This document shows, in pieces, positions 59,169 to 64,000 of a stretch of 64,000 nt of DNA; positions within the stretch are counted from its first letter, which is position 1; the number at the start of each line of letters is the position of its first letter. A program made the translations under genes and the position numbers. This stretch comes from Tetmemena sp. SeJ-2015 (Eukaryota > Ciliophora > Spirotrichea > Sporadotrichida > Oxytrichidae). Below the pieces are notes generated by a model. It had not been told where the DNA came from, ran no database searches, and saw only the letters and a program-made list of their open reading frames with translations. Location: positions 102,298 to 166,297 of the forward strand of contig JAJKFJ010022447.1 of assembly GCA_027382625.1 (NCBI GenBank), read 5' to 3'.

Positions 59169-62100
59169 ATGGATAGGACAGCCGACGATAGCTTATATAT
59201 TCAAGAGGATGGGAATGCTAGACTCATCAACAAGTCATATTCTAATAACATGAGTCAAAGTAAAATTTCCATTCAAATATTTTGAGTAGGTAATCATACC
59301 AGTATTTTAGACGATGTTGCGTCTCCGAACACCATGAGAAACGCAAATGCAGACATCAACATTAAGCCAGGAGCTATAGCTTTTTCACCTAATGGGCAAA
59401 GAAGACCTTTCTTCAACAGAGCGTTTGGAAAGCTCGAAAAGGGTTCTTTAAGAGGAAGTATCTTCTCTCTTTGTGCCTCGGCTATAGGATCAGGAGTGCT
59501 TTCACTACCCTATGTGCTGGCTTTAAATGGCTGGGCACTTGGTTTTATATTTATTCTCGTTTCTGCCTTTGGTAAGTTAATTAAATTTCATTATTGTGAG
59601 AGGAATCTGATGGAGTGTTTTATCAAATTTTCAAATTTTTAATAACTATTTTTAGCTGCTGGTTGGAGTTTATTCATGATTGCTGAGTCCGCAATTAAGG
59701 CAAAGGTCAACAATTTCTCAAAGCTTACTTTTCATGTTGGAGGCAGAAAACTAGAGTTATTCCTACAGATCAATATTCTTATCTACATAGTTGGTTCTTG
59801 CATAGGCTACCAGATCATCAGTAAGAATTTTATATGGCTTAACGATGAAAAGTTACCACGCTGGCCAGAAATGTAATTACCTAGATCGCGGGACCTAATA
59901 ATGTGGATGCTGACTTTATGGATAGTTGGAAGTTCAGATCAGCTGTTGGTTGCCCAATTGCATTAATTATCCTGTTCCCTATGAGCTTGATCAAGGACAT
60001 GAGTGGATTTAGATATATTAGTTTTGCATCTATCTTCGCTCTCTTCTACACAGGTGTTGTGCTCATAATCGAGATGCCAGAGTATATTGATTTCTACTAC
60101 TCTAAATCAGATGTGAGACCTTTTATATTTGACTGGAACTTCTTTATGGGTGCTTGCATTACATTTTTTGCATACACTTGCCAGGTCCAGCTTCTTCCAA
60201 TTTATTCAGAGCTAGTAAACCCTCAAGAGAGAAGAATCAAGAAAATTGTTTGGGTTTCAGTGGTTGTGGATGTATCATTTTACATGATTATTGCGGCAGC
60301 AGGATATTTCTCCACTTTTGGGACACTGAGTTTCCTAGAAGTAGCACCTCTTTAATGAATAAATAGAAAAAAATATGTTTATAGGATAATTTTTGCTCCT
60401 AAGTCTGTTTCTTTCAGTTATAGAGGTGTATTTGAACATCTAAGGCTTCAAATTTCAATCCTAATTTTGTCTTTTAGAGGTCAGCTGCACCGAAATAAAA
60501 TTTATATTTTAAGCTATTTTCTCGCTATTGTAAAATAAAATTAAAGTTAAATTTTTAAATAGTGCAACATTTATATATAACCAAAGTTAAATTCATGATT
60601 AAGGGACTAAGGCTACAATTTTCCAGCTTAAATTCTTTGGACTTATGGCTGAAGTATATGCATATCATGAATTCAAAAAATGTTGCACTATTTAAAAATT
60701 TAACTTTAATTTTATTTTACAATAGCGAGAAAATAGCTTAAAATATAAATTTTATTTCGGTGCAGCTGACCTCTAAAAGACAAAATTAGGATTGAAATTT
60801 GAAGCCTTAGATGTTCAAATACACCTCTATAACTGAAAGAAACAGACTTAGGAGCAAAAATTATCCTATAAACATATTTTTTTCTCATCTTTATTCATTA
60901 AAAAAATTTACTGTCGAGGAAAGGCCCCCTCTTTCTCCACTTTTGGATACACAGCTAGAGTTGTCCTAGATAGAGCACCTCTTATAGAATAAAATTTATG
61001 CTATTTCAATTTACTCATTCATTTTAATTATAGTTGTAGAGTTCTTAAACTTAAGTTATTTTATATGGAATAAAAAAAGCTGAGATAATTAATTGTATAT
61101 TCAGCCTATTTTGATTTTTAAGAGCAAAAATAAGACTAGTTTAAAATATTTGGCAATGGATCTTATTTTTAAAGAAAAGGACTAGAACAGAGCTTAAAAA
61201 AATTATACAGCATTTAGCGAAACGTTAAAGAAATCTTGAAATTAAGGATTCATTACTAGGTAAATCACTTCATTTAACTATTTAAAATAAAGAAAATGAT
61301 TTAACTATAATGGAAATAGAGACTATGCAATTATGATCGCCTAAATTTTGATAATTAAATACAAAATATAAAAATAAATTTTCAAAATCTATGTAAAGTT
61401 AATGATTAAATTAATTTCAAAAATGAAGTATATCTTTAAATATTTTGCTATCAAAAATTAGAAAATTATCATAAATACAAATCTTCAAAATTTTTAAATA
61501 AATAATTCAATTCTACACTTCTATTATAAGTGAAATATTTTTTTTGGTGTTTAAATGTGTGTTCTGTTCGTGGCTGTTCCGGTTAACTACAATCCATTTA
61601 GAAATTAGGTATTTTACATGAAGAGTAGAAACAATGACTTTTCACTTAAACAGTAAGAATACATAAATTTTTGGGAGACTGCTTCGTACTCTCTATATCA
61701 AAAGAATTTTTAAATATTAAAAATTTAAGAAAATTATTATCTTTATAACTCTTAAAAATATTATTTTTATATTAATTTTAATGAACTTAGTCTTAATTTA
61801 TATTTAAAGATTTATTAAAAAAAAATAATGTTTAGTAAATGAGTTTAATAACTAAAATAATAGATTTAGCTGCATCAATTAAAATACATGCAAAATATTT
61901 GCTTACATTGCCCTTGCTTAATGTTAATTGGCTTTTATAGAAATTTGTTAGTGACAGGAATATTCATAGCATTTACTTGCTTTATCGCCATTATCTATCC
62001 TAAAATATCATCAGTCCTTGGTATTCTGGGAGGATTAAACGCAACTGCTATTCAATTTTTAGTTCCAAGTAATTAGTAACTATGATTTAACATGTTTATA

Positions 62101-62253
62101 GTGATATGCTCAGTTGCAACAAGTGGAGAGAGTTGGAAGAGCCCTAGGCAACTATTCAAGATAATTTTCTTCTTGGTGTTATGTGTGATTGGATACATAA
62201 ATGTTATTGGTGCAATTGTACAAATGGTTTGGGGTATTGATAGATTCAATTGA
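59169..62253 (+). CDS. Amino acid transporter (AAAP/SLC38-like), interrupted
   Basis: ATG 59169 starts MDRTADDSLYIQEDGNARLI; the stop is TGA 62251-62253. Membrane spans in order: SAIGSGVLSLPYVLALNGWA, LQINILIYIVGSCIGYQII, VGCPIALIILFPMSLIKDMS, YISFASIFALFYTGVVLIIE, FFMGACITFFAYTCQVQLLP, WVSVVVDVSFYMIIAAAGYF, then after a 1.5 kb gap LLVTGIFIAFTCFIAIIYPK, VLGILGGLNATAIQFLVP and KIIFFLVLCVIGYINVIGAI. This is the AAAP fold of about eleven helices, moving amino acids with H+ or Na+. The gap (60322-61880) holds a foldback element and AT-rich sequence. One or two helices normally found there (after the STFG..RAPL motif) are missing, so a segment may lie elsewhere or remain unrecognised. Confidence 0.7.
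60322..60946. other. 625 bp IES-like interval, 15 bp pointer, holds a foldback element
   Basis: A 15 bp sequence (TTTCTCCACTTTTGG) occurs at 60307-60321 and 60932-60946. Joining through one copy gives AAAGYFSTFGYTARVVLDRA, which fits the transporter. The left edge of the interval keeps a degraded copy of the same downstream coding stretch. Confidence 0.6.
60351..60903. mobile_element. Long foldback (TIR) element, no coding capacity
   Basis: Two nearly identical inverted arms of about 222-226 bp (60351-60572 and 60678-60903) flank a loop of about 105 bp. The outer end reads TTTAATGAATAAA. There is no open frame of note and no clear target duplication at the arm ends. It would form a very stable hairpin in single-stranded DNA or RNA. 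It is unrelated in sequence to the element in the kinase intron. Confidence 0.7.
60947..61880. other. AT-rich stretch inside the transporter gene
   Basis: Roughly 930 bp, mostly A/T, with no convincing coding frame after APLIEQ. It is much longer than any other intron-like gap in the window, which suggests eliminated DNA rather than an intron. Confidence 0.4.
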
Positions 62254-62551
62254 TCCATACATATCTTAACTATATCTATCACACATTGCTATATGACGAG
62301 GATCTATTTATTCATCATATTAAAGTTTTAATTTACCAATCAGAAATTAGACACATATGGAATAAATATATACACACTAATTATAAATATAAACACTACT
62401 CTTTATAATTTAAAATTATATTATGGCACAAATACGATTACATTATCATAACAAAAAATAATCATACTTTCTTTAAAATTCTCAAAGGAGCAACAGTGAT
62501 TTAATTGAAAAGTATTAATAAGTATTTTAATTTTCACTTTATAAAATCACA

Positions 62552-62855
62552 ATGGCAGAGAGGAATTCATAATCTCTTGTGCTCATCACTAATGCTCTTC
62601 TTTTTAAGGATCTAAAAAACAAAGAGGTAAGTAAACCATTTTGCTTATGATCTTATTTTGAAGATCCGATTTGAGTTTAGCCCTCTTTCATATAAAATTG
62701 TCCATTAATTTTTGAATTAATCATGAGCTTTAGTAATGCTCATTTACAAGTTCGAAGTCCTCATTACTAAGTAGATGCTTCTAGTAGAGCTGAGGTGATG
62801 CAAAAAACTACAGAAATCAGAACTAGAGAATACTCTTACCTTTATCTAATGTAAG
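62552..62855 (+). CDS. Possible 5' part of a small gene
   Basis: ATG 62552 reads MAERNSQSLVLITNALLFKD, then a GTAAGT donor at 62627 and an acceptor-like TTTAG near 62680. After that a frame reads SFSNAHLQVRSPHYQVDASS and AEVMQKTTEIRTREYSYLYL and ends at a second GTAAGTT. Nothing coding is seen further on. It may be a partial germline gene or a chance frame. Confidence 0.3.
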
Positions 62856-62879
62856 TTAACGAATGCTTTCATTTAAGAA

Positions 62880-63874
62880 AAACTAAAGGCCAAAAAGAGA
62901 GACAGAAATTAAGAAAGATAGAACAGAGTTTAAGACATCCTTAAGAAATCATATCACAAGAAAAGTCGGAAATAAAGAGAACAGAACCTAACACGAAGAC
63001 ATGCAAAATACTATTGGTTACAAGGATCTAATGAGATTACTAGATTCATATTCATATTTTCGCAATCACCAAATCGTATTTTAGCCATATTAAAAACATT
63101 ATCATTCAATTCGTTTAGACAAAATTTAAAATAAGTTTAACAAAATAAATTTTAAATCAAGACTTAAATTTCAAATTTATAAATATTCTAATTATATAAA
63201 AAAATATAATAATTTATAAGAGATTAAATGTTAACAAATATTATCAAAGAAAAAAATTATAAAAAAAGAAAATTGTCAGAGCAAACGTTTAGCATAGCAG
63301 ATAAGAGGAGGAAATCATTCATAGAGATTAAGTGTTGTAAATAATAAAGTTTTTAAAAATCGAGGTTAAAGGAAATATATTTTAATATAGTTAAATTTTT
63401 AAAAGAAAATGGACAGTGAGTAAAAATAATAAATGAAGAATTGTAAATTTTTGGTAATTAAAACATAAACTAGGTAACCTAATATTTGAGTAATTAGATA
63501 ACATATTTAAATTAAAAATATAGAGTATGTTCTTTTTCCAAAAAGAATAGAGGTGTCCGCAAAAAGTATTTTAATGTAAAAATCTTAAATAATAAAATTA
63601 ACAAAGTTCAAAGACTTATTAACAATAAAAATAGATGCATTTACATTCAAAGAAACGATTATTATGCCTAAAATATTCTTAATTAAAAAGGTTTAATAAA
63701 TATTAAATCAGATAATCTAAAAATGTAAAACTTCAAGTACTATGGATTATATTATTAAATTTTATAATAATTAAATTTTAGTTCTAAAATTTTTTAATAT
63801 TAATTGTAGAATAAGATAAAAAAAAGTCATCATTCTAAAACTGGGTAATATAATATATATTGTTGTTCTCATTA
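62880..63874. other. Very AT-rich DNA, no gene seen
   Basis: About 1 kb of A/T-dominated sequence without coding frames, probably non-genic or germline-limited DNA. Confidence 0.5.
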
Positions 63875-64000
63875 GAAGAAGAAGAAGAAGAAGAAGAAGA
63901 AGAAGAAGAAGAAGAAGAAGAAGAAGAAGAAGAAGAAGAAGAAGAAGAAGAAGAAGAAGAAGAAGAAGAAGAAGAAGAAGAAGAAGAAGAAGAAGAAGAA
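63875..64000 (+). repeat. (GAA)n trinucleotide repeat to the window edge
   Basis: A perfect GAA run of 42 units from 63875 to the end of the window; its full length is unknown. It is not a ciliate telomere repeat, which would be C4A4 or C4A2 in type. Confidence 0.95.

Overview
The window looks like germline (micronuclear) DNA of a spirotrich, probably hypotrich, ciliate. Two observations carry this. First, long frames stay open only if TAA and TAG are read as glutamine, with TGA as the sole stop (for example in the channel genes, the aminotransferase and the phosphodiesterase). Second, many genes are interrupted by AT-rich pieces of about 7 to 75 bp, and one of 1.85 kb, each flanked by a short direct repeat. 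Removing the piece plus one repeat copy restores frame and family alignment. Several are too short (7, 11, 13, 19, 20 bp) to be introns. This is how internal eliminated sequences (IESs) with pointers behave. Ordinary GT..AG introns of about 20-130 bp also occur. The species cannot be named from the sequence.

Layout. 44-589 (-): small membrane protein. 763-8318 (-): giant ion-channel gene (copy A), with a second channel body (copy B) lying inside a 1.85 kb pointer-flanked interval. 8735-12702 (+): Gln/Ser/Asn-rich protein. 12867-13618 (-): small disordered protein. 13.8-14.2 kb: decayed ubiquitin-like piece. 14319-20631 (-): large secreted/membrane protein with repeats, a Cys-rich stalk and membrane spans. 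20.7-23.6 kb (+): WD40 protein. 23785-25682 (+): cyclic-nucleotide phosphodiesterase. 26152-28674 (-): unknown protein. 28856-32084 (-): coiled-coil and ankyrin protein. 32401-38960 (-): channel copy C. 39142-42529 (+): small protein, class I aminotransferase, unknown protein. 42659-44140 (-): three small proteins. 44229-48535 (-): multi-pass membrane protein. 49245-51943 (-): Ser/Thr kinase with a transposon-like insertion in an intron. 52279-56985: scrambled, partly inverted EF-hand gene. 57334-59015 (-): CCDC81/HU-like protein. 59169-62253 (+): amino acid transporter carrying a large foldback element. The rest is AT-rich DNA ending in (GAA)n at the window edge.

Main result. At 52.3-57.0 kb one EF-hand gene has its segments on both strands in a zig-zag order, and four pointers of 8-10 bp rebuild one continuous frame. 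At 0.8-8.3 kb, channel copy B keeps an intact frame once its own IESs are removed, but it has no N-terminal half of its own and sits inside an IES of copy A. That suggests either a nested gene or alternative use of shared segments. Copies A and B carry IESs at the same two positions, with different pointers and lengths, and copy C lacks both.
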